Shown: piece by piece, positions 27,401 through 37,647 of the stretch
Layout of the letters: every line of letters begins with the position of its first letter
Position numbering within the stretch: position 1 is the stretch's first letter
NCBI GenBank assembly: GCA_964035545.1
Contig: OZ037771.1
Location: 4,267,128-4,331,127, forward strand
From: Bugula neritina
Lineage: Eukaryota > Bryozoa > Gymnolaemata > Cheilostomatida > Bugulidae
Direction of reading: 5' to 3'
Length of the DNA: 64,000 nucleotides
Notes under the pieces: generated by a model
What the model saw: the letters and a program-made list of their open reading frames with translations, nothing else
Told to the model about the DNA's origin: nothing
The model's database searches: none
Program-made: the position numbers and the translations under genes

Positions 27401-30400
27401 TTTCACTTATTTACAAACATTATTAAATGCTATTCTAGAAATAATATGGGTTTGAATTAGTTATAGTATAATTATAAAATGAAGTAATAATTGTTTGTCC
27501 ACAGTATTTGTTTAAACTCATAACTTCATTCAAAGCATGTATTCATTCAACTAGCTTACCATGTACTGTTACAGTATTATGTAACACATGTTGACACACA
27601 TTATATTCTGTTTGGATGGTGATATATTGGGTCAAGCCTTCAGCTAGCAGTTCTTGAACTTCATAGTTGTTGCAAAATATAACTGAAGCTACTTACCAGA
27701 GAGTAAAAACTGCTGAATGAATACAAACTAAGCACAAAATTTATTTAGCACATACGTTATAATTTGAATCATAATTTAATTTTCATTCTTTATTTTCTAT
27801 ATTTAGATTTATATGTCCGAAGATGAAAATTCTTATTTTCCAAAAAAAGTTAACAGGACAAGATAAACTTTTATTGGCTTTGATAAAGCTGCGTCAAGGT
27901 TTACAGTTTCAAATACTTGCTGGCCTTTTTTATATCTCTAGATTGCTAGCAAGCAAAACCTTCCAAAACACATTAGATATTTTAGCAAGAGAACTGAACA
28001 ATCTAATAGTTTTTCCAACAAGAGAGAAGCTGAACATCCCTCTGAGCTTTCAAAGCCAATATGCTACCATATATTTATAGTTTATTTGAAAGCTTACGTT
28101 GTGGATGTTGACTGCTATAGAAACTGACTACTATTTTCAAAATTTAAAAGGAAGACAAGTTTCTGGTGCAGAAGTGGCAGAATATGTAATACAATTTTTT
28201 TCAAGTTGAAAGTAAGAAATGGGGTCATTTCAGCATTCATAAGCTGCACATACTAGCTTATGTGTATATTTATACGGTGTGGACTTGCTATTACTGCGAG
28301 CAACAATATTACCAGCATGGGTGGTTGATTTAACCTCTTAGTAGTTCCCATGGCTTACATACAATAAAATTCTAGTTGAATAGAATATTTACTATATTGT
28401 AAAGTACAAAACAAATGACCAGAATATTTCATTTGTTAAACAGAAATTTTGTAATACTACTGTGGATTGGCTACTGTACATTAGCTAGATGTAGGCGGAG
28501 TCCACACTACCCAGCCATCCAGATGCATATACGAAAGGGCCATTCAAAAACCAGCCAATCGAAGTCATGTACCAAATTCACAGATGTTTACTGCAAGCTT
28601 CCAATGCTAAACAATAACCCATTCAAGCTGCAACAACAAATAACTACTAAGCTGGCAGTTATGTAATAATTGGCCTTAAGTTGCAAAAGTGTACCAGGTC
28701 ATTTTTCTAGACATGAAATTTTTAATTGCGTTTTATAAACACTTAATTTAGACATTTTAAAAAATCATTTCAAGAGTCATCAATTTAAGATATGAAATTA
28801 AATAATGCATGAAACAAAAGTTGCACAACTAGCTTTTAGAAACATGCATTTTGCAATTGAACTTGCAGAATTTTATATCAGTTACAATGGTAAGACATTG
28901 ACCTGGTACACTTCGCTGATTGGCTGAGTTTTACATGGTCTATTACAGCTTGCATTGCAGCTAATCTCACCAGTGTTTGTGTGCCTCTGTCAATATTTAC
29001 TAAGCTGAAGATGGGGGTTACCCTGAGCCACCCAGTAAATGTTGGCAGCAATTCTCAAACTAAACTGTCATGTGGTTAGTCAGCAGAAGCATTATGTTCC
29101 CAAACAGTAAGGAATTGGAGGTAAGTGCAGTAATTGAGAAAAGCCTGTGTTCTAGATTAAAAATATAGCAAAAGAAGTTATTTTCTCGCAAAAATTTCAA
29201 CCCTAAACCAAAATTTAAGAATAAAAATAAAGACTTTAGGCTATCTCAATTTCTCCACTACTGCTCCTAAATGAAAAATGGACTCGATCTAAAAGGAAAC
29301 TTGTGGTATTTTTAGTTTGTAGGTAACTCCATTATCGTGTCAAGTAATCTTACCAACTGTAGAAAGACCTCCCCATGTTTCTTCTGTGGCATCCATCTTA
29401 TATTCTGTCAACCAAATAAGTTTCTGTCATTGATAAACACAATATGAAGCAATTGTAATAAGATACTCATGAATAACAATTACATATTCTTTTGACAATG
29501 ACATATAAGGATTGAATACAGACAGCTTGACTATAGTTATAACTATCTTATATGCACGCAAGCTGATGGTTGAGCTCATTGAAACCTAAAATATGTCAAG
29601 AGATGTAATCTATTATGGCCAATAATTAGTTTTCTTGAATTATTGATCGTTTCTAGAATGTTGAATCTGTCAGCTATTTTAAAGATGTGCTTGTCTGTCT
29701 GTCTGTCTGGTTGTCTGTCTGTTCACACAGTCACTCTTTCAGACAGTGTTTTGTTTTATGCTGAAAGATTTCATGTTCAATTTTAAAGCCAAGAGTTGGG
29801 AGCTTTTCATTATGCTATTTGCTGCACATAAGTGAGGGTAAATATGTAATATTATATAATCCTTTACACTTAGGCCTACATTTCTGTATCAAAGTCTTAG
29901 CTACTCAGTTTTAGTCAAATTCTTTAAGAAAGAAGGTAGAATTATTAGAGAGCGCAGTTTGCAGTTTTACTTTCAGCGTTTGTCTATTCGACTAGTAGTA
30001 CTGTTAGAGCCAGTTAAGGTGTAAGTTACACTTACCTCTCAGTGAGACTGCTGGTAGATAAGTGTCTTTTTACTTACTTTATGACATCACATCTGGAACC
30101 TTCTGACAGAAATCTCTAGTTCTGAGTTGCTTATTTCCGAATAGGATTGGCATATGCTTGCCCTGCAACTAGTATAGACTATAATAAGCACGGAACACAC
30201 CCTGCTTCTTGACTACTGTATAATCCCAACTGTTGGCCGGCACGAGTCAGTATCATAAATCATTTTGATATCGTTTACACAGATATGCATTAGTATTTTG
30301 TATTTAATATTAAGCAAATACTTTAGCATGTGTAGAAAAACTGTAAAAAATGGATTCTTTTAAAAATAATTATGGAATTGCTAGTGGTTATGGCTGGTGT

Positions 30401-33400
30401 CGGTTAGCCAGATTAATACAGTAGAAATCGAGTTATTGATGTTATTTTGAGCTGATTGGTTCACTGGGCAGTGCATTGTAATGGCCATAATACCTGTATC
30501 CGTATGAAAAGACTGTTCGTGAAAAGGGCATTTACTAGTTCAAACTATAATATGAAACCAAAATCACCCTATTCAGCGTATTGCGTGCCTGTTGAACAAT
30601 GGCTGCCTATTGAAAAACATTTGCTGCATAATACCATAGATATGATCACGTCTGCTAATGGCTTTATGGTGCTCGGCATACTTGATTATGTATGTGGGCC
30701 AGTTATTTGTGACAGTGCATGTGACACTTATGTGTGTCACATGTGAGATGCTGTAAATACCTCATTTTGTGAGCCTCATACATAAATGAAACTGCATGAA
30801 TTTTGCTTCTTTGTAAATTGGAAGGACCTCATTGAAACTGTATTCAACCTCAAACAGCAGAGTAAAAAAATGATTTGAATATTTTTAGTTGTTGCTTTGA
30901 TTATCTTGACTGAAAACTAACAAAGGTTTATGAATTGATATGAACTAAGTATATTTTGAATAAAAATGATCGCATGTGCCTATTAAAATAAGATGATTTT
31001 AAAGTTAACTTGGAAGTTGTTTCCTCTGCAATAGTACACAGATGATAGTTATAAATACAACAGATTCTTCTGAAAACCTTTTATAATTTCGCACTCTGCC
31101 CTGTAAGAGTTTTGTAGCATTAATTAAAAAAAACTCACGCAATTTTATAGTCGCTATCCCTGTGAGAAAATCGCTGATGGAAGGGGTTTTTGTTAAAGTG
31201 GGCTAAGGACTTATTCAGATGAGGCACAGGAGCAATTATGACTGGATGCTCTTCCTAACATCACCAATGGCCTTTGTCTGGGCTTACTAGGCAAACGCTC
31301 TAACCCCTAGACCACGGCTGCTCCTTAATTATATAATATAATAGCATTAATTAAACTACCAATGCTATTATATGATTTGTTTATTTTCCTACTTATTTAT
31401 CTAATAGACCCATCAGCTTATACCATCTTGTGTTCTAAGGTGTGTCTGTCATACAATGAGCCAGGAAAATGTTTTATTTGAAACGAAGTAATAGTGAATG
31501 AGTTGTTATCTGGTTGCAGCTAGGACTCCGTACGCTGGTCATAGCAAGCAAGACCATCGATGTCAAAGAATTTCACAGACTCCGTGATTTAATAGAGACA
31601 GCCAAGCAGAATCTGACCAATAGGGATGAAGCAGTGAGTCATCACCTATAACATCTAGATGAATTTTCTAGAAAAAAGGCGTGGATTGCATTTGGGAGAG
31701 GGTGGGGGAGAGAAGCAGAGAGGATTTTCTTTACTCTTAATTTGTCAATGCAGTACAGAAAGAAGATAATTCCTAATTGATTTGTAACTCGGTGTATGTG
31801 CAATTGAATTACAAGCTATTAGAACAGACAACTTCTAAATTTTGGCTGAATTTTGAGGTTTTAGCACACAATTTATTTTAGGGTTTAGAATTTACAGTTT
31901 ACTCTGTATAACCATAAAGTTTTATACAACATACTAGAGGCACCTGTATGTAGTATAAAAGGTAACACAGATATATATTGTACATTGCTAGCTGGTGGAG
32001 GCCTTTGAACAAGTTGAACAAGGATTAACTGTGATTGGTGCCACAGCTGTAGAAGATAAACTGCAGGTCGGGGTGAAGGAAACAATAGAAAAACTAAGGA
32101 TAGCTGGAATAAAGGTAATTAAAATGTATAAAGTGGTATCAGAAACATATATTAAATATGGTTATTAGTGATCTTGAGCTGTGGGGAACAACGTGTACTG
32201 TAGTGTGTATTGTTTACTGTAGTTAGCTGTGTGTAATGTAGTATACAATGTGTGTGCTGTAGTGGACAATGTGTACTGTAGTGGCCAATGTAGTGCTGTA
32301 ATGGACAATGTGTACTGTAGTGGACAATGTGTAGTGCTGACGTACTGATGTAGGTCTGGGTGCTAACGGGAGACAAGGAGGAAACGGCTGTCAACATCAG
32401 TCACAGTGCCGGACACTTTGACGGCAGCATGTCCCTGCTAGGTTTCACTATGCAGGCGTCAGCTGAGGATGCTCACACTAATCTGCTCAACCTCAAGAAA
32501 AGGTCTGTCTAGGCTCTAAAGCTTTGCTCTTCCTCTGACACATGTCATGAGATAATAGAAGACAACTTCTCAAATTTAAAGCATTTTGTGTATTTATCTA
32601 TTCGAATAGGGTATAAATTGACCTGAAAATATAAAGCTACTGAAATAGTTAATTGAAATGCAGAACTTGTGAGAGTATAGCAAACTGTAGCTATAAAAAC
32701 CCAGAAGGCTATCAACAACTTAGTTAGGTCTTCCTTCAGTCATCTTGAAGCTTCAAATCCGTTTCTCTACAAAAATTTCCTTGGTATTTGTGGTGAGGAG
32801 GGGGGGGGGGGGAGAGAACTCCCATTCTGTAGTCAACTCAGTAGTTGACAGTAGGAGAGGGATTTGTAATTTCCATGAACTATCTTTTGAGTCATATATA
32901 CGTATATCAACATAAACCCGAGTGTGTGTGAATGTGGTAGTTTAGGTAATGTAGCTAAGAGCTGGAATTTCTACGTATACATTGTCATGGAAAAGAGAGT
33001 AAACTTTAAAACATGAAAAGAGTTTGGTATTTCCATGCTGAACTCTTGTATGGCAGAGATAGCAATGTTGATGTCTCGAGATATTCAACTCTTCAGTAAC
33101 TCGTTGGTTTGGTGTTCAACTTTCAGTGTAGATGGTTTGGAGTTGGAGAACAAACAAGTTGCCCTGGTGGTTGACGGTGCCAGTCTGGCTATGATCATCG
33201 AGGAACACTGTGATATATTCAGGGAGATATGTTTACGATGTGCTGCCGTGTTGTGCTGCCGAATGACTCCTATACAGAAGTCAAAGGTTAGTTGCTGTTC
33301 CTAACTGGTAGCTTTCTAAATGTTATTTATTATTTTATTATCTTGCAAGTTTTTGTTCCATAGGCTATTTGCTTATACAAAGATTGTATGCGACAATGAG

Positions 33401-36400
33401 TATGGGCTTTGCTCTTGTAAGCTGGGAACTGTCTGGTAAAGATGGCTGAATGGGTTTGAATTTATAATGTATTTGTACCAAAGTTTATTTTGATATTTCA
33501 TTTCTGTTGTCAATGTTGCAGCTGTTTTTGTTCAGGAGTTGTCCCATCCAATTGCATAGTTCTGTTTTCCTGTGGTATTTTTATTTTAAGTAAAAAGGCT
33601 TCTAAGCATGAAGCACAGCAGTTGAACTGATATTATTTCGATGTCTTTTTGGTGCAAGTTTGAACCTTTATGTCATTAGTTTATACGTAGTATAGTTTTG
33701 TTAATATATTACAAGCATGTAATATCAATGACCTCTTTATGTTTTCTGTTACATTTGCTGTATGGCTGGATATGTGCCATCATTGTAGGTAGTCAAGTTG
33801 GTGAAACAGAGTAAAGGGAACCCCACAACAGCTGCTATAGGTGACGGAGCTAATGATGTATCCATGATTCAGGAGGCACACGTCGGTATAGGTTAGTTGT
33901 CTTTTATTTGCTGTGTGCTTTGGTCACATGGTCTTACCTACTAGGTTAGGAATACTGATACTGTGTGGTACTGCAGGTGTTATAGTGTTTATACACTGAT
34001 ATTGTGTGATACTGCAGGTGTTATAGTGTTTATATACTAATACTGTGTAGTACTGCAGGTATTATAGTGTTTATATACTGATGTTGTGGTACTGCAGGTA
34101 TTATAGTGTTTATATACTGATATTGTGTGGTACTGCAGGTATTATGGTGTTTATATACTGATACTGTGTGGTACTGCAGGTATTATAGTGTTTATATACT
34201 GATACTGTGTGGTACTGCAGGTATTATAGTGTTTATATACTGATACTGTGTGGTACTGCAGGTATTATGGTGTTTATATACTGATACTGTGTGGTACTGC
34301 AGGTATTATAGTGTTTATATACTGATACTGTGTGGTACTGCAGGTATTATAGTGTTTATATACTGATATTGTGTGATACTGTAGGTATTGTAGTGTTTAT
34401 ATACTAATACTGTGTAGTACTGCAGGTATTATAGTGTTTATATACTGATACTGTGTGATACTGTAGGTATTGTAGTGTTTATATACTGATATTGTGTGGT
34501 ACTGCAGGTATTATAGTGTTTATATACTGATACTGTGTGGTACTGCAGGTATTATGGGTAAGGAGGGAAGACAGGCTGCCAGAAGCAGCGACTATGCATT
34601 TGGTAAATTCCGGTTTCTACTTAAGGCTCTGCTAGTACACGGACACTACTACTACATCAGGCTGGCAGTGCTTGTACAGTACTTCTTCTATAAGGTTAGC
34701 TCTAACAAATATCTTTCTATATGTCTCTATGTACACATCTGTTAATATGTCTGTCTGTCTGTGTGTCTGTCTGTTTGTGTGTCTGCCCGTGTGTCTCTCC
34801 GTGGTTGGTATATGCTGGTATATAGTGGGAATGATACATAAACAGATGTTATAAAACCATTGACTATGTCACTTGTGTTGAACTCTCATGTTGTGACAAC
34901 TCCCACTGTTATTACAGTTATTTAGGTGAAGTTTTCAGTTTTACGGGGAGACAACTTGACTAATCCAGAATTTGTTTATTTTACAGAATGTCGCATTTAT
35001 AACAGCTAATTTTTACTTCATATTCTTCAGTGCCTATTCAGCAATGGTGAGTTGCCACTTATATATGGTGTGTTATATTGTGAATAATTTACTATTGAAA
35101 TTCAATGTATTGTCTGGCTAGTAATGCGTACTTCATCTTATTGTATTTGATTATTATGTCTTTTCAGGTGTGATTATGTAACCATAATATGGCAGCATTT
35201 TAAATAAATCTCAGTGCATAGTTTAAAACTGATCTATTCCAGCAATGCTGCTCCAGCATATACTGTGTTTGCCTTCCTTGTTATTTTCAATCTGTCTATA
35301 ACAAGTGCTAGTGTGTACATCTGCTTTATCAAGTCTACTATACCCCTTCATAGCCTTAGTTTTTTTAGAGAAATTTAGGAAGAAGCTTAGTTTATCAGTC
35401 TGGTTATAACTCATTCCCTTCTTGCAGCTTTATAATTGTTTTTCATTTAAAATTTTCATAATGTTACGATGTTGCATAATGAACTTAGTAACAGTGACTG
35501 CATACATACATATAAGCTATCTAGTGTATATATTTGTATGTTACAGTAAATTAGAGCACTATATACTGTAAAAGTATCATGTGTATTAATGTAATATTTG
35601 TGTGATGAAATATACGCTATTGCCCTTTCAGTCAATATACGATACACTCTTTCTTACTTTCTACAACGTCACCTTCACCTCTCTCCCCATCTTCTTCAAC
35701 GGTCTGTTTGAGAAACACGTTCCCGAAGACGTGCTGTTAGAGAACCCGAAACTATACAGGTGTGTGTCTTGTGTTCATTTTTTAGCCTGTTGTCATACAA
35801 TACTCTTCTCTGCATGTTACACTTTATATTCTGTCACACAGTGCTCCCTCCGTATCTCACTAAGCCGCAAGCTCTGAAACCGCAATTCGTGACATAGTAG
35901 AATATGAGATTTAACTCATGGATCCATTAAATTCAGCCATTTGCCTCTCTACACACATACATAAGCCACAGAAGGGGAGGTTCAAACCATTCTCGTGATC
36001 TATAAAATTTTGTGAGAACTGGAACCGTGAGATATGGAGGGAGCTTTCATTCCATGCACATTATTACTATTGTCAAAGTCTAAAGCGTATTTACTATGTG
36101 TATTTCAAAACCTGCATACATGTTGCACTCATCTTTATATAAATGTCTTTGTAAACATTTTTTGTAAACCTTGTATAGTAAAATTTCTATTTTTGTAACT
36201 TTTCTAGCAAAATAAGAAAGAATCATATGATGAACATCGCCTTCTTTTCCCAATGGAATCTTTTAGGTAACCTATGCTATAATATATAATCATTAGCTTG
36301 TAATCAGCACATGGTACTTATAATAAAGTGACTGCTGCTGCTTGCACTTGGTTTGGTTTATCTTGTGGGAGTTGTTGTCACTCTCTTTTTCATAGACCTA

Positions 36401-37647
36401 GTTTATTTCATCAGTAAATTTGATGTGTAGAAAGTATTCGTTGTAATTAGAAAGTTATAGGTGTTTGGGCTCAGAGCTTTATTACGTGTGACCTTATATT
36501 GTCCTTCACTGACAGGTCTGTGGCACTCAATAGTCTCATCGTTTGGTATATTCTTGATGTACGTTCATCACTCGGAGTTTGGCAGAAACGGTTTACAGAC
36601 AGACATTGCTGTGTATGGTACAGCCATTTTATTCATATGTACTACAGCTGTTCAAATTAAAGTGAGTATTACGCTGGTATATCTCTCTGGTAATGTGTAC
36701 TACTATATTATCCTATACACTGTATATACTATATGCTATATATACTATGTACTATATACTATACAGTATACACTATACACTATATACTATACAGTATACA
36801 CTGTGTACTATACAGTATACACTGTATACTATACACTATATATACTATATCCTATATACTATATATACTATACACTATATATACTATATCCTATATACTA
36901 TACACTATATACTCACAGTTACTATACACACTATATACTATACACACTACACACTATATACTACACATTATATACTGCACACTATATACTACACACTATA
37001 TACTATACACTATACACTCACAGTTACTATACTGACTCTTACAGTTGATGCTAGTGACATACTACTGGACATGGATCACTCTGCTTGGATACGCTATAAC
37101 TCTGATCTGCAACTGGGCGATGGTGGCCATATATAGTCGTTGGTATGTACATTGTAGACACACGCATCTATGTGTAATGTATACGTCCAATCTTACACAG
37201 ATATACAATATGTGTAAATATATATACCTGAGTAAGTTTTGTATCAGTGTAGTTTATAGCATATAGAAATGGTGCAATCTGCTTTGCTGCAGGGCACCAG
37301 GGTTTGTTACCCTTACCGCAAGCACCTCCATGTCGGGAGTTCTGGGAGTGTTATTCAGTTCCGGAGAGTTCTGGCTGGTTGTTCTGCTGCTGTTAATCAT
37401 GGCCGTCCTTCCTGATCTGGTGATCAGAGCGTACAACGACATGACCGACCCCGTGTATCTGAGTATAGCCAAGTCAAGAGCTGAGGCTACTCGTTCTGTC
37501 TCACCTTGCTGCGTACAGGAAGTCTCTACTCCCAAACATGTAAGTGAGGGTGCCTGCTGGAACGGGCTTCAACCCACCAGAGTACGACCCAATGATGAGT
37601 TGGAAGTAGAACTGGAGATGTTGCACTCCGATACTATTGATACTTGA
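9481..37647 (+). CDS. ATP11: P4-ATPase phospholipid flippase, ATP11 family
   Basis: Exons: 9481-9534, 10836-10961, 11664-11753, 13393-13476, 13632-13739, 13935-14063, 14583-14802, 15413-15494, 15885-16059, 16792-16873, 17149-17264, 17674-17922, 18285-18496, 18842-18984, 19814-19917, 31520-31633, 31992-32114, 32354-32502, 33127-33286, 33789-33891, 34549-34694, 34987-35046, 35632-35759, 36208-36266, 36516-36661, 37045-37142, 37293-37647. All phases fit; 1204 aa. It flips aminophospholipids to the cytosolic leaflet using ATP. Landmarks: TM1 [18 protein letters not shown]-domain DGET (191-194), TM4 PISL (376-379), phosphorylated Asp429 in DKTGTLT, N-domain KGAES (Lys631), TGDK (742-745), GDGAND (858-863), then TM5-TM10. 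SPVTSALPL and [13 protein letters not shown] point to ATP11A/B/C rather than ATP8, ATP9 or ATP10; which of A, B or C cannot be told. These enzymes normally need a CDC50 subunit, not present here. Intron 15 (11.6 kb) hosts another gene. Confidence 0.95.
16320..16515 (-). mobile_element. tRNA-derived SINE copy, V-SINE-like core
   Basis: This copy lies in ATP11 intron 9 and matches the copies at 31128-31325 and 62896-63110. On the minus strand it runs from a tRNA-like head (gagcagtcatgatgtagtgg) through a decayed B box to the conserved core GATGTTAGGAAGAGCATTC. The tail is the gggtta/acttgtgcgag segment. Confidence 0.7.
16862..17045 (+). repeat. About 55-bp array after the ATP11 exon 10 donor
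   Basis: Units contain CTGTATGTAA, then GTAATATA, then TGTGACACCTTTTAC, about four times with drift. The first unit contains the true end of exon 10 (CTGTATGTAACTATAG) and its GTAAGT donor, so the exon edge is part of the repeat. Confidence 0.75.
17372..17490 (-). mobile_element. Truncated SINE fragment
   Basis: Only the tail half of the SINE family is present (caagtttatagctcctaccc, aaggacttattcatatgtgg, cacaggaacaat). The core and tRNA head are missing. It lies in ATP11 intron 11. Confidence 0.65.
18625..18841 (+). repeat. 27-bp minisatellite ending at the ATP11 exon 14 acceptor
   Basis: Eight 27-bp units (GTTCTGTATGTCTCGTAA plus CTCTACTAG) run directly into the true acceptor ACTTTACTAG of exon 14 at 18842. 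Every unit ends in CTACTAG or a close variant, followed by GT. Each therefore repeats an acceptor-like AG, and 5 nt later a donor-like GTATGT. The array opens long spurious reading frames on both strands. Confidence 0.93.
19918..21162. other. ATP11 intron 15, part before the nested gene
   Basis: AT-rich intronic sequence between ATP11 exon 15 and the stop codon of the nested minus-strand gene. Apart from the nested gene's presumed 3' UTR, I see no exon or recognisable element. Confidence 0.6.
21163..29396 (-). CDS. Single-pass membrane protein with Pro-rich tail, nested in ATP11 intron 15
   Basis: Exons in transcription order: 29396-29354 (ATG), 25094-25013, 24351-24152, 23505-23479 (27-nt microexon), 22903-22832, about 22446-22290, 21906-21590, 21280-21163 (TGA), about 338 aa. 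Splice sites are good and phases agree, except that the junction 22832/22446 is one phase off, so a small exon or a different acceptor is missing there. Residues 1-14 are short and acidic; then comes a membrane segment ([19 protein letters not shown]) followed by basic RKKKSKEE, which suggests N-out/C-in with no cleaved signal. The cytosolic tail has a conserved-looking stretch ([18 protein letters not shown]) and a long TPP/PAPPP region. An in-frame TGA lies 36 nt upstream of the ATG, so this ATG is a reasonable start, but an upstream exon is possible. I do not recognise the family. Confidence is for a real gene, not a function. Confidence 0.72.
22722..22770. repeat. Small perfect-looking hairpin
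   Basis: CTAATAACTCCTATTAT (22722-22738) and ATAATAGGAGTTGTTAG (22754-22770) can pair over 17 bases with one G-U, leaving a 15-nt loop. It sits in an intron of the nested gene. It is shorter than a typical animal pre-miRNA. Confidence 0.7.
23728..23945 (+). mobile_element. SINE copy, plus orientation, partly decayed
   Basis: A tRNA-like head (ttctaggggttagagcatc, then ggtggtttgactctcag as a B-box-like element) is followed by the family tail (gccacatatgaaaaagtcc, ccctttccatcaggggtttc, ctataaacttgagtgaattt). The GGAAGAGCATCC core is deleted. It lies in an intron of the nested gene. Confidence 0.7.
25485..26371 (+). repeat. Left inverted arm of foldback element
   Basis: This arm pairs with 28068-28944. 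Sequence similarity stops abruptly at ATATATG. Any protein-like reading frame in one arm has a near-identical mirror in the other, so those frames are products of the duplication. Confidence 0.9.
26577..28080 (+). pseudogene. Degenerate Harbinger/ISL2EU-like transposase, split by an intron
   Basis: Two segments join in phase: up to 26965 (GCAAG, donor GTGAAA) and from 27807 (acceptor tatttag) to a stop at 28078-28080. The first has a Ser/Lys-rich basic region and then [14 protein letters not shown]. The second continues FICPKMKI, then [20 protein letters not shown], a helix-turn-helix-like stretch, and [17 protein letters not shown]. This order matches the N-terminal half of DDE_Tnp_4-type transposases, where a CIIDCTE-like first catalytic strand follows. 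Here a stop precedes it, and only a remnant (VVDVDCYRN) survives in the right arm in another frame. It cannot encode a complete enzyme. Confidence 0.75.
28068..28944 (-). repeat. Right inverted arm of foldback element
   Basis: Reverse complement of 25485-26371. It begins where the transposase reading frame fails and includes the remnant of the expected catalytic strand, so this arm probably derives from the transposase 3' half and the left arm from an inverted copy of it. That last point is inference. Confidence 0.9.
29122..29269. mobile_element. MITE, family with GTGCAGTAATGGAGAA-type termini
   Basis: Ends read AGTGCAGTAATTGAGAA and, inverted, TTCTCCACTACTGCTCC, flanked by TA on both sides. 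The second copy in the window is at 52291-52730. The terminal TA suggests a Tc1/mariner-type mobiliser. This copy has no internal insertion and so shows the empty site used by the second element there. Confidence 0.75.
29397..31519. other. ATP11 intron 15, part after the nested gene
   Basis: This stretch should contain the nested gene's promoter on the minus strand. I see a short TGTC microsatellite at about 29691-29720, a SINE at 31128-31325, and otherwise no exon. Confidence 0.6.
31128..31325 (-). mobile_element. SINE copy, near full length
   Basis: On the minus strand it reads GAGCAGCCGTGGTCTAGGGG (A-box-like head), a degraded B box, GATGTTAGGAAGAGCATCC (V-like core), AATTGCTCCTGTGCC, and the tail with CTTCCATCAGCG and a final ATAAAATTGCGTGAG. 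It is in ATP11 intron 15. Confidence 0.8.
32205..32345 (+). repeat. GTACTGTAGTGGACAAT-type array before ATP11 exon 18
   Basis: Imperfect 18-20-bp units (gtgtactgtagtggacaat) repeat several times within intron 17, ending just before the true acceptor (GTACTGATGTAG, exon starts 32354). Each unit contains the acceptor-like CTGTAG. Confidence 0.75.
33955..34548 (+). repeat. 41-bp minisatellite containing the ATP11 exon 21 acceptor
   Basis: About 15 units of roughly 41 bp carry CTGCAG (or CTGTAG) followed by GTATTATAG, GTATTATGG or a variant, then TGTTTATATACTGATACTG. The last unit is the real acceptor and start of exon 21 (GTATTATGGGTAAGG, encoding IMGKEGRQA). So both the acceptor and the first nine coding bases are repeated. 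Units other than the last would read into TGA within a few codons. Confidence 0.95.
34744..34800 (+). repeat. TGTC microsatellite
   Basis: Interrupted tgtctgtctg and tgtgtctgtc units in ATP11 intron 21. Confidence 0.8.
35839..36044. mobile_element. MITE copy A, CAGTGCTCCCTCC termini
   Basis: The left end CAGTGCTCCCTCCGTATCTC and the right end GAGATATGGAGGGAGC are inverted, and the interior matches the copies at 53112-53311 and 63153-63360. The right terminus is eroded. It lies in ATP11 intron 23. Confidence 0.85.
36700..37035 (+). repeat. TATACTATACAC low-complexity array in ATP11 intron 25
   Basis: Tandem tatactatacactata variants occupy almost the whole intron between exons 25 and 26. They open Tyr/Ile-rich frames in all three forward phases, which are artefacts of the repeat. 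Confidence 0.9.

Larger units (their letters stand above)
25485..28944. mobile_element. Foldback DNA transposon with ~880-bp inverted arms, ISL2EU/Harbinger-like
   Basis: The left arm 25485-26371 is nearly the exact reverse complement of the right arm 28068-28944. Termini are AATAGACCATGTAAAACTC and its complement; a dinucleotide AC flanks both sides and could be a 2-bp target duplication. The 1.7 kb centre encodes a split, degenerate DDE transposase. The element is inserted in the 4.3 kb intron of the nested gene, itself inside ATP11 intron 15. Known ISL2EU elements make 2-bp duplications, which fits, but the assignment rests on short protein motifs. Confidence 0.88.

Noticed and set aside
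25763-28666. Two near-identical 83-codon frames (25763-26014 minus and 28415-28666 plus)
   Set aside because: Mirror images from the inverted arms of the foldback element; no protein motif.
30456-30746. 96-codon frame in ATP11 intron 15
   Set aside because: No splice context or recognisable domain; likely chance.
33955-34548. CRISPR-like regular array
   Set aside because: Units are contiguous with no unique spacers, there are no cas genes, and the context is an animal intron.
36461-37136. Tyr/Ile-rich open frames in three phases
   Set aside because: Products of the TATACTATACAC array. Only 36516-36661 and 37045-37142 are flippase exons.
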